A stretch of DNA of 64,000 bases from Synechococcus sp. MVIR-18-1 (GTDB lineage: Bacteria; Cyanobacteriota; Cyanobacteriia; PCC-6307; Cyanobiaceae), in contig NZ_CP047942.1 in the NCBI RefSeq assembly GCF_014279835.1, forward strand, positions 1,364,001 to 1,428,000, given 5' to 3'. Of this stretch, positions 44,926 through 55,295 are shown piece after piece; position 1 is the stretch's first letter; each line of letters starts with the position of its first letter. Made by a program: the position numbers and the translations under genes. The notes beneath the pieces were generated by a model. That model made no database searches, was not told the DNA's origin, and saw nothing but the letters and a program-made list of their open reading frames with translations.

Positions 44926-44949
44926 GCGATCAAGGTCTCGCTTTTTTTT
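44926..44949 (+). terminator. Terminator of the DUF3750-like gene
   Basis: GCGA/TCGC stem followed by eight T (44942-44949), flanked by longer complementary arms CTAGAT...CAATG and CATTGATCTAG (44914-44961). Confidence 0.7.
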
Positions 44950-45213
44950 CATTGATCTAGAAAGAGTGGCGTCATCACCTGCCCACCAAATGATCGTAAA
45001 TCAATGACTTCCGTCAATATCCCTGATAGAAGAGGGCATGAATGACCAGCAACAAAACCACTCAACTTGGTCGGGCCGAGTTGGGAGCTAAGCACATCAA
45101 CTGCTGTCTCGATTCATTGCCAACAGAACGATTAAGCGTATGGGGCAGAACGTTCAAGACACGTCTTGTCACTTGTTGGATTACCACCCAGCTTGGCTAT
45201 TGACTTATAAAGA

Positions 45214-45284
45214 TAGGGTCAACTCCTGACAAAGGATTGACTCCTCACACCCCCCAAAGAAGGCGTCAAACACCTTCTTTTTTT
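45214..45284 (+). ncRNA. Yfr1-like small RNA, copy B
   Basis: A 5' stem GTCAA/TTGAC (45218-45222 and 45237-45241), loop CTCCTGACAAAGGA, then the exact Yfr1 11-mer ACTCCTCACAC at 45240-45250 followed by a C run, then AAAGAAGG/CCTTCTTT terminator stem and T tail. The stem bases differ from copies A and C yet pair, i.e. compensatory change. A TATAAA at 45206-45211 can serve as -10, giving a 5' end near 45216. Confidence 0.8.
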
Positions 45285-45464
45285 ATGCCAAGCGGGTGGC
45301 CTACGTGGCACGCAAACTCTGGAAAACAGCCAAACAGAGCCGATCAACACTCATGTTTGTGAGGGGAGGTCTTGAATGAAAACACCATAAAAGGCGCAGA
45401 CATCAGTACAACCAAGTCTGTACGTATCAGTTGGTTGACTGAGTGGCACGTGTTTATTAGTCAT

Positions 45465-45535
45465 GGAGAAAGCCATCTCCTCACAAGATTTGGCTCCTCA
45501 CACCCCCGAAGAAGGCGGATTCGCCTTCTTTTTTT
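45465..45535 (+). ncRNA. Yfr1-like small RNA, copy C
   Basis: AGCCA/TGGCT stem around CTCCTCACAAGA, then CTCCTCACAC at 45494-45503 with CCCC, then AAGAAGGCG/CGCCTTCTT terminator stem (45509-45530) and T run. Its upstream TATCAGTTG-TTGACTGA (about 45425-45442) matches copy A's upstream bases (42720-42737), so promoter and RNA were duplicated together. Confidence 0.8.
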
Positions 45536-45724
45536 ATGACCTGGCATGGCACCAAGCCTGTCATCTGTGTGACCTTGCGATCAATGCATGGCTCTTCGCG
45601 GTGGTTGTCGGATGTTGACTCCCGTTCAAGATGGAGCTGTCAGCCATCGGTGGCTTGCCTTGTCTGATGTCTTTCCCCACCACACGCCCCCAGCAGCCTC
45701 GATGGGGCCATTAAAAGGATTCGC

Positions 45725-46384
45725 ATGATTGGCTGGCTTCAAGGAGAACGAATCGAACACTGGAGTCAGGGCGGGCGTCAGGGATTGGTCATTGCTTGCG
45801 CCGGTGTGGGGTACGAAGTTCAACTTGCGTCGAGGTACTTGCAACCTCTCTCAGCAGGGACAACCTGCACCGTCTGGATTCATCAGGTGCAGAGAGACGA
45901 TGGCTCGAGTTTATTTGGCTTCCCGGACCGAAGAGAACGGGACCTATTTCGAGTTCTGATCAGCGTGAATGGCGTTGGGCCTCAGGTGGGACTGGCGTTG
46001 CTGGAGAGCTGCAGCGCTGCAGACTTGATCGAAGCGATCATCGATGGAGACCTGCGTCGCCTCACCCAAGCGCAAGGTGTGGGCAAACGAACAGCAGAAC
46101 GCCTTGCGGTAGAGCTTCGCGATCGTCTGAGTGCATGGAGTGCGGAGCGAGAAAGTGATCGTTCCGACCTCTCCCTTGTGGATAGGAGTGATCTCAAATC
46201 ACTGCCAATTGAACCTGACCCACTGCAGGATTTACAGCTCACCCTCAGCACACTGGGATATGAGGATCTAGAGATCCGTCGCGCGATGCGCGCAGTGGCC
46301 ACAGGGGCAGAAGTCCCGGCGTCGGATGACGGAGATGGGTGGTTACGCGCCAGTCTGCGTTGGTTGAACCGCCCTTCGGCGTAA
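45725..46384 (+). CDS. ruvA: Holliday junction helicase subunit RuvA
   Basis: A 219-residue RuvA. Domain I (MIGWLQGERIEHW...GVGYEVQL), domain II helix-hairpin-helix motifs (ISVNGVGPQVGLALL and AQGVGKRTAERLAVEL), and a C-terminal RuvB-binding region (LQLTLSTLGYEDLEIRRAMRAV). It binds Holliday junctions and loads RuvB. rpsO follows 56 bases on. Confidence 0.95.
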   Translation: MIGWLQGERIEHWSQGGRQGLVIACAGVGYEVQLASRYLQPLSAGTTCTVWIHQVQRDDGSSLFGFPDRRERDLFRVLISVNGVGPQVGLALLESCSAADLIEAIIDGDLRRLTQAQGVGKRTAERLAVELRDRLSAWSAERESDRSDLSLVDRSDLKSLPIEPDPLQDLQLTLSTLGYEDLEIRRAMRAVATGAEVPASDDGDGWLRASLRWLNRPSA

Positions 46385-46440
46385 TCGTGCCCACGACAAG
46401 GTAAATTGGTTCTTTGCACAAGTAGGGCCGGACGCTTCGC

Positions 46441-46710
46441 ATGTCGCTCGATACAACTGAAAAGCAGCAACTCATCAACAGTCACCAAACTCATGCCACC
46501 GACACCGGATCGGCAGAGGTTCAGGTCGCCATGCTCAGCGAGCGCATCTCCAAGCTCAGCGGCCATCTTCAGCAAAACATCCACGACTTTTCATCCCGCC
46601 AGGGTCTCCTGAAGATGATTGGACGTCGCAAGCGTCTGCTTGGTTACGTCCGTGGCAAGAGCGAGCAGCGCTATAGCGATCTCATTTCTAAACTTGGAAT
46701 CCGCGGCTAA
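46441..46710 (+). CDS. rpsO: 30S ribosomal protein S15
   Basis: The standard 89-residue length. [40 protein letters not shown], and [17 protein letters not shown] are the S15 core. It binds 16S rRNA and organises the platform. Its family often autoregulates through a 5' leader structure; I did not identify one here. Confidence 0.98.
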   Translation: MSLDTTEKQQLINSHQTHATDTGSAEVQVAMLSERISKLSGHLQQNIHDFSSRQGLLKMIGRRKRLLGYVRGKSEQRYSDLISKLGIRG

Positions 46711-46737
46711 GCAAGCTGCACAGGACTTCAGGAGCCC

Positions 46738-47154
46738 ATGGCTGATCGACGCAACTCTCTGCCCTTCGAGCCGCGCCGGTCAGCTGAAGGAACGAAATCA
46801 CAATCCAAATCCAAACGAGCTGCTTCTGAATCAGGAAGTAGCCAACCCATTCCCAAGTCGGTGGCCAACCGAATGGCACGACGCGTGGCTATCGCCACAG
46901 GAATCCCTTCAATTATGGGGATGGGTGTTTTTGTAGGAAGCTATTTCCTGGTCTCACGGCAAATCATGGATGTTCCGCCAGGGATCACCTTGTTGGGCTC
47001 TGGCGGCTTCTTTTTGTTGGGTCTCGGAGGGCTGAGTTATGGCGTTCTATCAGCCAGCTGGGAACAAAATGCCGGAACTTTGCTTGGACTTGAGCACATC
47101 AAGCCAAATATTCAGCGCATGCGCGAATCCATTCGGGCTCAAAAGCAGAGTTAA
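46738..47154 (+). CDS. PAM68-like photosystem II assembly protein (DUF3464)
   Basis: A 138-residue protein with a basic/disordered N-terminus (to about 38), then IPKSVANRMARRVAIATGIPS, two transmembrane helices (GMGVFVGSYFLV and GITLLGSGGFFLLGLGGLSYG), and LSASWEQNAGTLLG at the end. That matches the PAM68 family (DUF3464), which in plants and cyanobacteria helps early photosystem II assembly. It follows rpsO by 27 bases and is probably co-transcribed. Confidence 0.87.
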   Translation: MADRRNSLPFEPRRSAEGTKSQSKSKRAASESGSSQPIPKSVANRMARRVAIATGIPSIMGMGVFVGSYFLVSRQIMDVPPGITLLGSGGFFLLGLGGLSYGVLSASWEQNAGTLLGLEHIKPNIQRMRESIRAQKQS

Positions 47155-47178
47155 CTAATACTGTTATTCACACCGCAA

Positions 47179-50100
47179 TTAATTCAATAGAGGTTCGCTG
47201 CATTTCACATTGAAGGCCTTTTCTTGGAGATGAAGAGCGGCAGCTGAAGCATCGCGTACACAAAACTGAGGCCCAAGTCGCACATAGCGAACCGTATTGC
47301 CCTGTCGAACGGCAGCAACAACGGGGACTCGAACTCCCAACTGTTCCTGATCTGGACGGAAAGCCTGCAAACATTCACGCAATTTGTGTTGGACGGCCAC
47401 ATCGCTGGCCTGTTCGGGATCAAGTTCCACCATCAGTAGACGCAGATCATCGATGGCTCGGCAGTCATCCACGATCAATTGCACGCGCTCGTCGCGGCGA
47501 TCCACCGCTGCCCATACCAGCAAACGAGCCTCAGCCATCAAATGATCAGCCAAGCGTGCATAGCTCTTAGGAAAAACCACCGCTTCACAGGATCCAGTGA
47601 GGTCTTCCAGAGTCAACACCGCCATTCGATCTCCTTTGCGCGTAGTGACCTGACGCATCTCACTGATCATCGCGATTGCGCTGACCTTGGCTTTATCCGC
47701 TTGTTCTTCAAGACTCCCGAGCCCAATGGGAGCTAGAAGCTTCGCGGGAGGAGTGAGCTGTTTTAGCGGATGATCAGAGAGATAGAAACCAACAAGATCC
47801 TTCTCCAAACGGAGCTTTTCGGTGGGGTGGTAATCCTTCACCGCAGGAGCCTTTGGCGCCAAGCTGAGGTCGGTTGCCGCGTCATCCGCGCCGTCACTGG
47901 ATGCCGCCATCAGATCAAACAAATTGCCTTGTCCACTGGCGCGATCTTTAGCCCTTGACGTGGCCCAATCAAGAAGAAGATCTAAATCAGCCATCAGTTG
48001 GGCCCGATTCGCCTCGGGCTCAAGAGCATCCATCGCTCCGCAATGGATCAGCGACTCCATACTTCTGCGATTGAGCACTGCAGAGGGAAGACGATCACAC
48101 AGATCAGCAAGAGATTGGAACGCCCCCTCGGATTCCCTAGACCCAATCACGGCACGGATCGCGCCATCGCCAAGATTACGAACAGCAGACAACCCAAACA
48201 AAATGCGATCACCCTTAGGCGTGAAATCGATACCTGATGCATTGATATCAGGAGGCATCACTTCAATGCCCATCGCATTGCAATTGGAGATATAGCGCTG
48301 CACTTTGTCGCTGGCTCCAGCATTCACTGTGAGCAAAGCAGCCATATAAGCAACTGGGTAATGCGCTTTTAAATAGGCCGTTTGATAAGTAACAGCTCCA
48401 TAGGCTGTGGAGTGGCTTTTATTAAAACAATATTCAGCAAACAACACCATCTGGTCAAAGAGTTCGTCAGCAATTTTTTGATCCACACCTCGATCGGAAG
48501 CACCCTGCACGAAGATCCCCCGATGTTTTTGCATTTCTGACACTTTTTTCTTTCCCATCGCGCGACGAAGCAGATCAGCTTCACCCAATGAATACCCGGC
48601 CATATCTTGAGCAATTTTCATGATTTGCTCTTGATAAACCATAATCCCATAGGTTTCTTGAAGGATCGGCTCAATGGAATGATGCGCAAAATCAATAGCC
48701 TCACGACCATGCTTTCGGTTAATAAATTTAGGAATTAATCCCGCATCTAAAGGACCAGGTCGATAAAGAGCCAAAATCGAAGAAATATCCTCCAAAGATG
48801 AGGGCTTTAGATCGCGAACGATCTGGCGCATTCCAGTGGATTCAAGCTGGAAGATTCCTTCCAAGTCACCACGGGCAAGCAGGGCATACGTTTCAGGGTC
48901 TTCAATTGGAAGCTTGTCTGGATCTATCCTTTCTCCACTCGTGGCAGCAACGAGCTCCAGAGTTTTATCGATCATCGTAAGGTTTTTAAGGCCTAGGAAG
49001 TCCATCTTCAGGAGTCCCATGGACTCCACATCTTCCATAAAGTACTGAGTAATAACCTGTCCATCGTTATTTCTCTGCAGAGGAACAAGTTCATCGAGAG
49101 GATCCGCTGCGATCACAACTCCAGCAGCATGAACTCCGTATGTTTTGTTAGTCCCTTCAATGCGCATCGCCATATCGACCCAGCGCTTGACGACTGGATC
49201 TTTCTTGTACTTCTCGCGAAATTCTGGATTGGGCGATTCCTCACCGATCATCGCTGCCAACTTGGCAGGCTTACCGCGTACGACCGGAATCAGTTTGGCT
49301 AGTCGATCAGCATCGCCATAGGGAATATCCAGCACTCTGGCCACATCTTTCAAGACCGCCTTGGAGGTCATACGGTTAAATGTGATGATCTGAGCCACCT
49401 TGTCTTCGCCGTAACGGCGGGTGACGTAATCAATCACTTCACCCCGACGTTCGATACAGAAATCGGTATCAATATCAGGCATCGACTTCCGTTCTGGATT
49501 CAGGAATCGCTCGAACAAGAGGCCATTACTAACAGGATCAATATTGGTAATTCCAAGGGCATAGGCCACCAGCGATCCAGCCGCTGAGCCTCGCCCAGGT
49601 CCAACGGGGATTCCCTGCTCCCTCGCAAAGCGGATGTAATCCCACACCACAAGGAAATAGGTAGGAAATCCCATCTGTTCCATGATCTTTAATTCATGGG
49701 ACAACCGATCTCCATAGATGGGATCAATGGCTGTTTCGGAATCAATCTCCAAACGATTGCGTAAACCCTGCTCTGTTACTTCCTGCAAATAACTCACCGG
49801 AGTGTGTGGCTCTGGAATTGGGAAACGCGGCATCTGATACCGGCCAAGGATGTCGTAATCCTCAACCTTTTCAGCAACTAGAACAGTGTTGCTAATCGCT
49901 TCTGAGACCACATCTGGTTCGAGATGATCAGCAAAGAGTCGTGACATCTCCTCTTCACTTTTAAGATATTCAGTGCCTGTATAACGCAACCTTTTAACAT
50001 CACTAATCAGCTTGCCGGTCAAAACACAGAGCAAAGCATCATGCGCTTCTACATCATTACGCGTGAGGTAATGAGCATCATTGGTAGCAATCAAACGAAT

Positions 50101-50700
50101 TCCTAACTCTTTAGCAATTCGAACAATTTCTACATTGACAATGCGATCTTCAGGTGAGCCATGATCCTGAATTTCCAAGTAAAAGTCATCGCCAAAAGTC
50201 TCCTGATACCAAAGCGCCACATCACGTGCCACATCAGGGCGATCACGCATAATCGCCTGGGGAATTTCACCCCCGAGACAAGCGGTGGCCACAATTAAAC
50301 CTTCGCCATATTGCTTCAGCAACTGTTTATCAACGCAGGCGCGGGAAAAGATTCCTCGTCCTCGCATCCCACGCAAATGGCTGATGCTGGTGAGCTTCAC
50401 CAAATTGCGGTAGCCAGTGGCGTTCTTCGCCAACACCACGAGGTGATAGCGGCGCTCCTTTTTGGGTTGTGGGTCATCAATCGAACCGTTGATGACGTAC
50501 ATCTCATTGCCGATAATCGGCTTGATGCCTGCTCCTTTGCACAGCTTGAGAAGCTCTACGGCTCCATACATCACCCCGTGATCCGTGAGTGCCAGTGCCG
50601 GCATCCCTAATTCTTTGGCACGTTCCACCATCTGGGGAAGCTGTGAGGCTCCGTCCAAAAGGCTGTAGTCGCTGTGGTTATGGAGGGGAACAAATGCCAT
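47179..50700 (-). CDS. dnaE: DNA polymerase III alpha subunit
   Basis: A 1173-residue C-family replicative polymerase. The N-terminal PHP domain has [14 protein letters not shown] and [10 protein letters not shown]; the palm has [16 protein letters not shown] and [12 protein letters not shown] (catalytic Asp pair); [22 protein letters not shown] and a helix-hairpin-helix segment follow, then an OB domain ([29 protein letters not shown]). The start at 50700 (MAFVPLHNH) is the family start; 50754 would extend it without similarity. It is a single contiguous, unsplit gene here. Confidence 0.96.
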   Translation of the reverse strand: MAFVPLHNHSDYSLLDGASQLPQMVERAKELGMPALALTDHGVMYGAVELLKLCKGAGIKPIIGNEMYVINGSIDDPQPKKERRYHLVVLAKNATGYRNLVKLTSISHLRGMRGRGIFSRACVDKQLLKQYGEGLIVATACLGGEIPQAIMRDRPDVARDVALWYQETFGDDFYLEIQDHGSPEDRIVNVEIVRIAKELGIRLIATNDAHYLTRNDVEAHDALLCVLTGKLISDVKRLRYTGTEYLKSEEEMSRLFADHLEPDVVSEAISNTVLVAEKVEDYDILGRYQMPRFPIPEPHTPVSYLQEVTEQGLRNRLEIDSETAIDPIYGDRLSHELKIMEQMGFPTYFLVVWDYIRFAREQGIPVGPGRGSAAGSLVAYALGITNIDPVSNGLLFERFLNPERKSMPDIDTDFCIERRGEVIDYVTRRYGEDKVAQIITFNRMTSKAVLKDVARVLDIPYGDADRLAKLIPVVRGKPAKLAAMIGEESPNPEFREKYKKDPVVKRWVDMAMRIEGTNKTYGVHAAGVVIAADPLDELVPLQRNNDGQVITQYFMEDVESMGLLKMDFLGLKNLTMIDKTLELVAATSGERIDPDKLPIEDPETYALLARGDLEGIFQLESTGMRQIVRDLKPSSLEDISSILALYRPGPLDAGLIPKFINRKHGREAIDFAHHSIEPILQETYGIMVYQEQIMKIAQDMAGYSLGEADLLRRAMGKKKVSEMQKHRGIFVQGASDRGVDQKIADELFDQMVLFAEYCFNKSHSTAYGAVTYQTAYLKAHYPVAYMAALLTVNAGASDKVQRYISNCNAMGIEVMPPDINASGIDFTPKGDRILFGLSAVRNLGDGAIRAVIGSRESEGAFQSLADLCDRLPSAVLNRRSMESLIHCGAMDALEPEANRAQLMADLDLLLDWATSRAKDRASGQGNLFDLMAASSDGADDAATDLSLAPKAPAVKDYHPTEKLRLEKDLVGFYLSDHPLKQLTPPAKLLAPIGLGSLEEQADKAKVSAIAMISEMRQVTTRKGDRMAVLTLEDLTGSCEAVVFPKSYARLADHLMAEARLLVWAAVDRRDERVQLIVDDCRAIDDLRLLMVELDPEQASDVAVQHKLRECLQAFRPDQEQLGVRVPVVAAVRQGNTVRYVRLGPQFCVRDASAAALHLQEKAFNVKCSEPLLN

Positions 50701-50788
50701 GCCACCAGCGTAAACGCATGCGCAAGATGTAGGGGTATCAACCCCTGCAAGCACTACATGCAGGGTGATGAGGAGATTTGATGCGGCT

Positions 50789-52252
50789 TCAAGCGGGAAT
50801 AAAGCTTCCCTCAGGGCGTCGAGCCATCACATCTGCAGACTGCTCGTACTGATGGGCCACCTGGAGAAGCAAAGGTTCCTCGAGCACGTTGCCGATCAGT
50901 TGAACTCCGATCGGCAGCCCCGCGCTATCAAAACCACAAGGCACGTTGATGGCGGGTAGACCGGCCAGATTGGCAGGAATGGTGAGTAGATCCGCCAGGT
51001 ACATCGCCAGGGGATCGTCTGCATGGGCACCCGCGGCAAAGGCGGTGGACGGAGCAGTGGGAGTGAGCAACACATCCACTGAGGCAAATGCCGTCTCGAA
51101 GTCTCGACGGATCAAGGTGCGAACCTGCTGAGCCTTGCGGTAGTAAGCGTCCACATATCCGGCAGAAAGGGCATAGGTCCCGATCAAAATGCGCCGTTGC
51201 ACTTCACTACCAAAGCCTTCAGCTCGGCTTCGAGCTGTCATCGCAGCAAGGCTGGAAGCATCGTCAGCTCGAAAGCCGTACTTCACGCCGTCGTAGCGAG
51301 CCAAGTTGGCTGAAGCTTCGGATGGAGCGATGACGTAGTAGGTGGCAATCCCGTCGTTGAAACGAGGGCAGCTCACATCCACAAGCTCAGCCCCTAGAGA
51401 CTGCAGAAGATCCGCAGCGGCAAGAACCGAAGCTTTGACCTGAGGATCGAGTCCGTCTTGATCAAAGCACTCACGCACCACTCCGATGCGCAGCCCACTC
51501 ACCGAGCGACCAAGACGCTCGCGGTAATCGGGGACAGGGGCCTTAAGGCAGGTCGAATCTCGAGGATCTTCCCCAGCGATCGCTTGCAGCAGCTCGGCTG
51601 CATCCGACACAGATGTCGCAAAGGGGCCCACTTGGTCAAGCGAACTTGCAAAGGCCACAAGCCCATACCGACTCACGCGGCCATAGGTGGGCTTTAGACC
51701 CACCACGCCACAAAAGGATGCTGGTTGTCGGATGGATCCACCCGTATCAGACCCCAAGGACGCCATGCATTCACCCGCCGCAACGGCTGCTGCACTGCCT
51801 CCAGAACTCCCTCCAGGCACGTGCTCCGTGTTCCAGGGATTGGCTGTGGGTCCAAAAGCTGATGTTTCGGTTGAGCCGCCCATGGCGAACTCATCCAAAT
51901 TGGTCTTTCCGATCAAAACAGCTCCAGAACGCCAGAGGCGATCCGTAACGGTGGATTCGTAGGGCGGAACAAAAGACTCCAGCATCCGGCTAGAGCAAGT
52001 TGTACGAATGCCTTTCGTGCAGAGGTTGTCCTTGATGGCGATCGGCACACCCGCCAAGGGCGGAAGATCCTCCCCTGAAGCACGAGCCTCATCTAAACGA
52101 TCGGCATCGGCGCGAGCGCGATCGGCTGTGACCTCCAAAAAGGCATGAACGCTTGAATCAACTGCCTCAATTCGGGCCAGATGATGATCTGTCAGCTCCC
52201 TTGCGGAGACTTCACCGCGTTCAAGTTGCTGACGCCACTCGGCAATCGCCAT
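50789..52252 (-). CDS. gatA: Asp-tRNA(Asn)/Glu-tRNA(Gln) amidotransferase subunit A
   Basis: A 487-residue amidase-signature enzyme. The catalytic Lys is in [13 protein letters not shown], the Ser pair in the [15 protein letters not shown] and [15 protein letters not shown] segments. GatA generates ammonia from glutamine for transamidation of misacylated tRNA; it works with GatB and GatC, not found here. Downstream of dnaE's transcriptional start side, same strand. Confidence 0.96.
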   Translation of the reverse strand: MAIAEWRQQLERGEVSARELTDHHLARIEAVDSSVHAFLEVTADRARADADRLDEARASGEDLPPLAGVPIAIKDNLCTKGIRTTCSSRMLESFVPPYESTVTDRLWRSGAVLIGKTNLDEFAMGGSTETSAFGPTANPWNTEHVPGGSSGGSAAAVAAGECMASLGSDTGGSIRQPASFCGVVGLKPTYGRVSRYGLVAFASSLDQVGPFATSVSDAAELLQAIAGEDPRDSTCLKAPVPDYRERLGRSVSGLRIGVVRECFDQDGLDPQVKASVLAAADLLQSLGAELVDVSCPRFNDGIATYYVIAPSEASANLARYDGVKYGFRADDASSLAAMTARSRAEGFGSEVQRRILIGTYALSAGYVDAYYRKAQQVRTLIRRDFETAFASVDVLLTPTAPSTAFAAGAHADDPLAMYLADLLTIPANLAGLPAINVPCGFDSAGLPIGVQLIGNVLEEPLLLQVAHQYEQSADVMARRPEGSFIPA

Positions 52253-52295
52253 CTGCAGGATTTGGGTTCCAACATTGACGCTATCAGCCGCAGCA

Positions 52296-52541
52296 TCACC
52301 CTTGAGCGTTGATGGTTAGAGGTTCGGATCGACGGCAACGGAGAACCGAGTGATCCATCGAGGACGGTGCTTCTGAGGAAAGGTCGTCGAGAAAGGCCGG
52401 CAGGACTTGTTCGAGACCATTCTTGGTCACAAAAGGACCGAACCAATACGTGACATCAGGCCCATGAGTTTGGACACGAGCCCACCATGCAAAGCCAAGA
52501 CCATTGGCGAGACTGCGGAGGGGCCTGATCAAGGGGCTCAT
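52296..52541 (-). CDS. DUF1816-family small protein
   Basis: The 81-residue protein has [19 protein letters not shown] and [12 protein letters not shown], the pattern of DUF1816, a small cyanobacterial family. Its C-terminus is polar and basic. Function unknown; it is upstream of gatA on the same strand. Confidence 0.82.
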   Translation of the reverse strand: MSPLIRPLRSLANGLGFAWWARVQTHGPDVTYWFGPFVTKNGLEQVLPAFLDDLSSEAPSSMDHSVLRCRRSEPLTINAQG

Positions 52542-52596
52542 GGAAGAGCGGTCGAGGTCAATATATTTTGCACTGCTTCAAGACATTTGCTCGAAA

Positions 52597-54438
52597 TTAG
52601 AGATCAATACTCACTGCAAAAGCATCAGTTCCTGACATTTCAGACTCCTGCTCTAAATCAACACTGACCAGTGGACCCTCTGAGGCCTGCTCAGAAACGT
52701 GCTCATAAACCGCACCAGAGGGCTTTTCTGAGGGCTGATCAGAAGGCTGATCAGAAGGCTGATCAGAGATCTTGGCGTCGCCAAGCTCTGGAACGACAGG
52801 GGCCGTTTCGACAGCTGGACCGGCCAACTTCGGCCTCGTAATTCGTGGCGATGGGTTCTGTCCCTTGAGACCCTTCATCCAGCCGCGACGCGCCACCTCA
52901 TACACACAAAGGGCCGTAGCAACGGATGCATTCAAGCTGGGGGTCACGCCTCGCAAGGGAATGCGGATCAACTGATCGCAATGACGACGCGTCAACATCG
53001 AAAGTCCTTGCCCTTCAGAGCCAGTCACAATCACCAACGGACCATCCAGATCCACCTCCTCAAGGGTGAGATCACCTTCCTCAGCCAAGCCGATAACCCG
53101 ATAACCAGACGATTTCAAGGTCTCAAGGGAACGGTTGAGATTGACGACCCGAGCAACAGGTAAGTGCTCAAGCGCACCGGCAGCAACCTTCGCGACAGAG
53201 CCCGTTAATCCAGCACTTCTTCGCTGAGGAAGCACAACACCATGAGCTCCAAGCGCTTCAGCTGAGCGCACAATGGCGCCCAAATTATGGGGATCGGTTA
53301 AACCATCCAGGGCTAACAACAGCGGTGCCTCGTCCAAGGCGCTGCATCCATTCACCAAATCATCAAGGTCAAAGGTTTCAGCTGCGGCAGTTTGCAAAAC
53401 AATGCCCTGGTGCACAGCGCCACCGGTGAGCTGGCCAAGCCTTGCCCAGGTGACCTCCTCAACCAATACTCCGGACGATTTGGCATCCCTGAGCAGCTGA
53501 AGGAATTTCGCGGCACTGCGCAGCTCAGAGGTGCACCAAATGCGATGAATGGGTCTTCCTGCCTCTAAAGCCGCCTGAGTGGCATGACGCCCCCAGAGCA
53601 AGTCATCGGCAACAGCCTCCGCGGCATGAGGACTGGACTCACCAGAGGGTTTGTCGTCCAAGCGTGCTGAAAAGCTTTTACCACCGCTGCCGCCCTGACC
53701 ACGACGCTCCGCAAAACGCGCTCGACGCTCTCCATAGGAGCGATCAGACGAGCGGCGATCAGTAGAACGGCGATCAGAAGAAGGACGACGATCCGTTGAG
53801 CCCGAATCTTTAAAACGACGTTCGGAAAAACGTTGATCTGAGAAAGAGCCTTCAGGGGGGCGACTGTCATTGAACCGGTCTGAGGAGGAGCGATCCACTG
53901 AGGAGCGATCCCCAGTGGAACGATCTGAGGTGCGATCTGAAGACCGATCAAATGAGGGTCGACGATCGAATGAAGAACGGCGGTCACTCGAGACCGAATC
54001 TCTTGAGCGACGATCTGAAAAACGGTTGCCTGGAGAGCGACCCTCAGCGGAGCGACGATCAAAGGAGGGCCTGCGATCAGAAGATTGCCGTTCCGAAGAA
54101 TATCGATCTGAAGAATATCGATCTGAAGAATATCGATCTGAAGACTTTCGATCCGAAAACTGTCGATCTGAAGGGCTTCGATCGGACGAGCGGCGATCAA
54201 AAGCAGGTCGACGGTCCTTTCCATACGCGTCGCCAGAACGACGTTCTGAAAAGCGCCGATCCGAGGGACGACGGTCACTGGAACGTCGCTCGCTGTTTCC
54301 GTTTTCAGGACGTCCCCCCCAGCTGTCATCCCGATCGCGACGGATGGGTGGTGATCCATCACGAAACGGACGTCGACCGCGTGAACCTGAGCCGCTGCCA
54401 GAGCCAGAGGGAGGGCGGCGATCGAATCGTGAGCTCAT
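52597..54438 (-). CDS. rlmB: RlmB-type 23S rRNA methyltransferase with R/S/D repeat extension
   Basis: A 613-residue protein. Residues 278-530 form a SpoU/TrmH-type 2'-O-methyltransferase: substrate-binding LLWGRHATQAALEAG, motif 1 TDPHNLGAIVRSAEA, motif 2 VIVTGSEGQGLSMLTRR, motif 3 SLNASVATALCVYE. RlmB methylates G2251 in 23S rRNA. In front lies a ~250-residue Arg/Ser/Asp low-complexity region (SSDRRS, YSSDR units), behind it SDQP repeats. Tandem 15-bp DNA repeats (54095-54184) encode part. ATG 54438 is used; mini-III is 12 bases upstream. Confidence 0.9.
   Translation of the reverse strand: MSSRFDRRPPSGSGSGSGSRGRRPFRDGSPPIRRDRDDSWGGRPENGNSERRSSDRRPSDRRFSERRSGDAYGKDRRPAFDRRSSDRSPSDRQFSDRKSSDRYSSDRYSSDRYSSERQSSDRRPSFDRRSAEGRSPGNRFSDRRSRDSVSSDRRSSFDRRPSFDRSSDRTSDRSTGDRSSVDRSSSDRFNDSRPPEGSFSDQRFSERRFKDSGSTDRRPSSDRRSTDRRSSDRSYGERRARFAERRGQGGSGGKSFSARLDDKPSGESSPHAAEAVADDLLWGRHATQAALEAGRPIHRIWCTSELRSAAKFLQLLRDAKSSGVLVEEVTWARLGQLTGGAVHQGIVLQTAAAETFDLDDLVNGCSALDEAPLLLALDGLTDPHNLGAIVRSAEALGAHGVVLPQRRSAGLTGSVAKVAAGALEHLPVARVVNLNRSLETLKSSGYRVIGLAEEGDLTLEEVDLDGPLVIVTGSEGQGLSMLTRRHCDQLIRIPLRGVTPSLNASVATALCVYEVARRGWMKGLKGQNPSPRITRPKLAGPAVETAPVVPELGDAKISDQPSDQPSDQPSEKPSGAVYEHVSEQASEGPLVSVDLEQESEMSGTDAFAVSIDL
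54095..54184. repeat. Tandem 15-bp repeats within rlmB
   Basis: Six tandem units; the first three (GAAGAATATCGATCT) are identical at 54095-54139, the next three diverged. On the minus strand they encode YSSDR-type pentapeptides of the rlmB extension. Confidence 0.9.
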
Positions 54439-54449
54439 AGCAGGGGTGG

Positions 54450-54857
54450 TTATGACAGGGCGGTGTCGGTCTCCTCAAGTCGATCCAAGAGCTGCGCAAG
54501 CCGCGCCGGATTCTGCAAAAAGAGCCAGCCAATCATTGTCTCAAATCCCGTAGCTCTGCCATACACGCCGGCATCAGCTCGCTTGGGTCCACGGCCAGCC
54601 CGATTGCGTCCACGCCTTACATAATCGCGTTCCTGATCTGTCAAAAACGGATCCAGTTTCTCTAATGCGGCCGCCTGAGCATCAGCCCTGACGAGAGAAA
54701 CGACCGCTTGGTGAAGATCCTGGGATCGTCCTGGAGTTTTGCAAAACCTCAGTCTTTGATGCAATTCCCAAACAGCATCTCCAAGCCAAGCAAGCTGTAA
54801 CGATCCAAGATCACGCTCAGGCTCTTGTGGCAACTGAGAACGAATCCAGTCACTCAA
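54450..54857 (-). CDS. mrnC: Mini-ribonuclease III
   Basis: A 135-residue RNase III-domain protein without a double-stranded RNA-binding domain. LQLAWLGDAVWELHQR contains the conserved catalytic-site Asp; GRATGFETMIGWLF completes the signature EL-x(n)-D-x-E pattern of Mini-III. Mini-III matures 23S rRNA. Its ATG overlaps the STAS stop (ATGA), coupling them. Confidence 0.88.
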   Translation of the reverse strand: MSDWIRSQLPQEPERDLGSLQLAWLGDAVWELHQRLRFCKTPGRSQDLHQAVVSLVRADAQAAALEKLDPFLTDQERDYVRRGRNRAGRGPKRADAGVYGRATGFETMIGWLFLQNPARLAQLLDRLEETDTALS

Positions 54858-55228
54858 GTTGCCAATTGGCTAACAGCCTTATCGAGATCTTCCGATAGGT
54901 GGAGAAACTCCTCAAGTTTCACCAATTTGACGGTTTGAACAACGCGGGCATTGCCAACAACCGCAAAGCGTCGCTTGGAGTCTTTGCATTGTTTGGCAAA
55001 TTGCACAAGAACACCCAGGCCAGACGAGTCAAGAAAATCAATCTTGATGAGATCAATCACGGCCGGTGACTTATTCGGTTTCAAAACATCAGTCACGTAG
55101 GTCAGAAACTGACTCTCGGAATAGGCATCAAGCTGACCGGTGAAATGAAACACCACACAGCCACCCTTTTGCTCGAAGCCACCCCGAAGCGAAACGGTTA
55201 ATCGCTGCAGTTCAGTAATGGGACTCAT
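54854..55228 (-). CDS. STAS-domain anti-sigma factor antagonist-like protein
   Basis: A 124-residue STAS protein: VVFHFTGQLDAYSESQFLTYV, then AVIDLIKIDFLDSSGLGVLVQFAKQCK, where the Ser in DSSG is the usual phosphorylation site, and VGNARVVQTVKLVKLEEFL. SpoIIAA-like proteins bind anti-sigma kinases. The RsbW-like kinase at 13712-14218 might be a partner. It is upstream of and overlaps mini-III. Confidence 0.86.
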   Translation of the reverse strand: MSPITELQRLTVSLRGGFEQKGGCVVFHFTGQLDAYSESQFLTYVTDVLKPNKSPAVIDLIKIDFLDSSGLGVLVQFAKQCKDSKRRFAVVGNARVVQTVKLVKLEEFLHLSEDLDKAVSQLAT

Positions 55229-55295
55229 CCCCCGAAATTCTGTTGGACAAAATTCTAGGGAGATTGGCTGCTTCTCACCACGATCTGATCAAGAT

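Noticed and set aside
45355-45390. TGTGAGGGGAG followed by ATG, pairing potential with the Yfr1 motif
   Set aside because: The frame after the ATG stops after four codons, and a purine-rich ribosome-like site will pair with CTCCTC by chance.
54095-54184. Possible CRISPR array because of short tandem repeats
   Set aside because: Units are contiguous 15-mers in coding phase with no spacers; it is a protein repeat.
53565-54362. Minus-strand frame of 265 codons in another phase of the rlmB extension
   Set aside because: It is the same repeat region in a shifted frame, with no start, domain or composition supporting a second gene.
53870-54553. Long plus-strand frame rich in RSEE/ERRS
   Set aside because: It is the antisense reading of the rlmB repeat region; repeated DNA without stops opens several frames at once.
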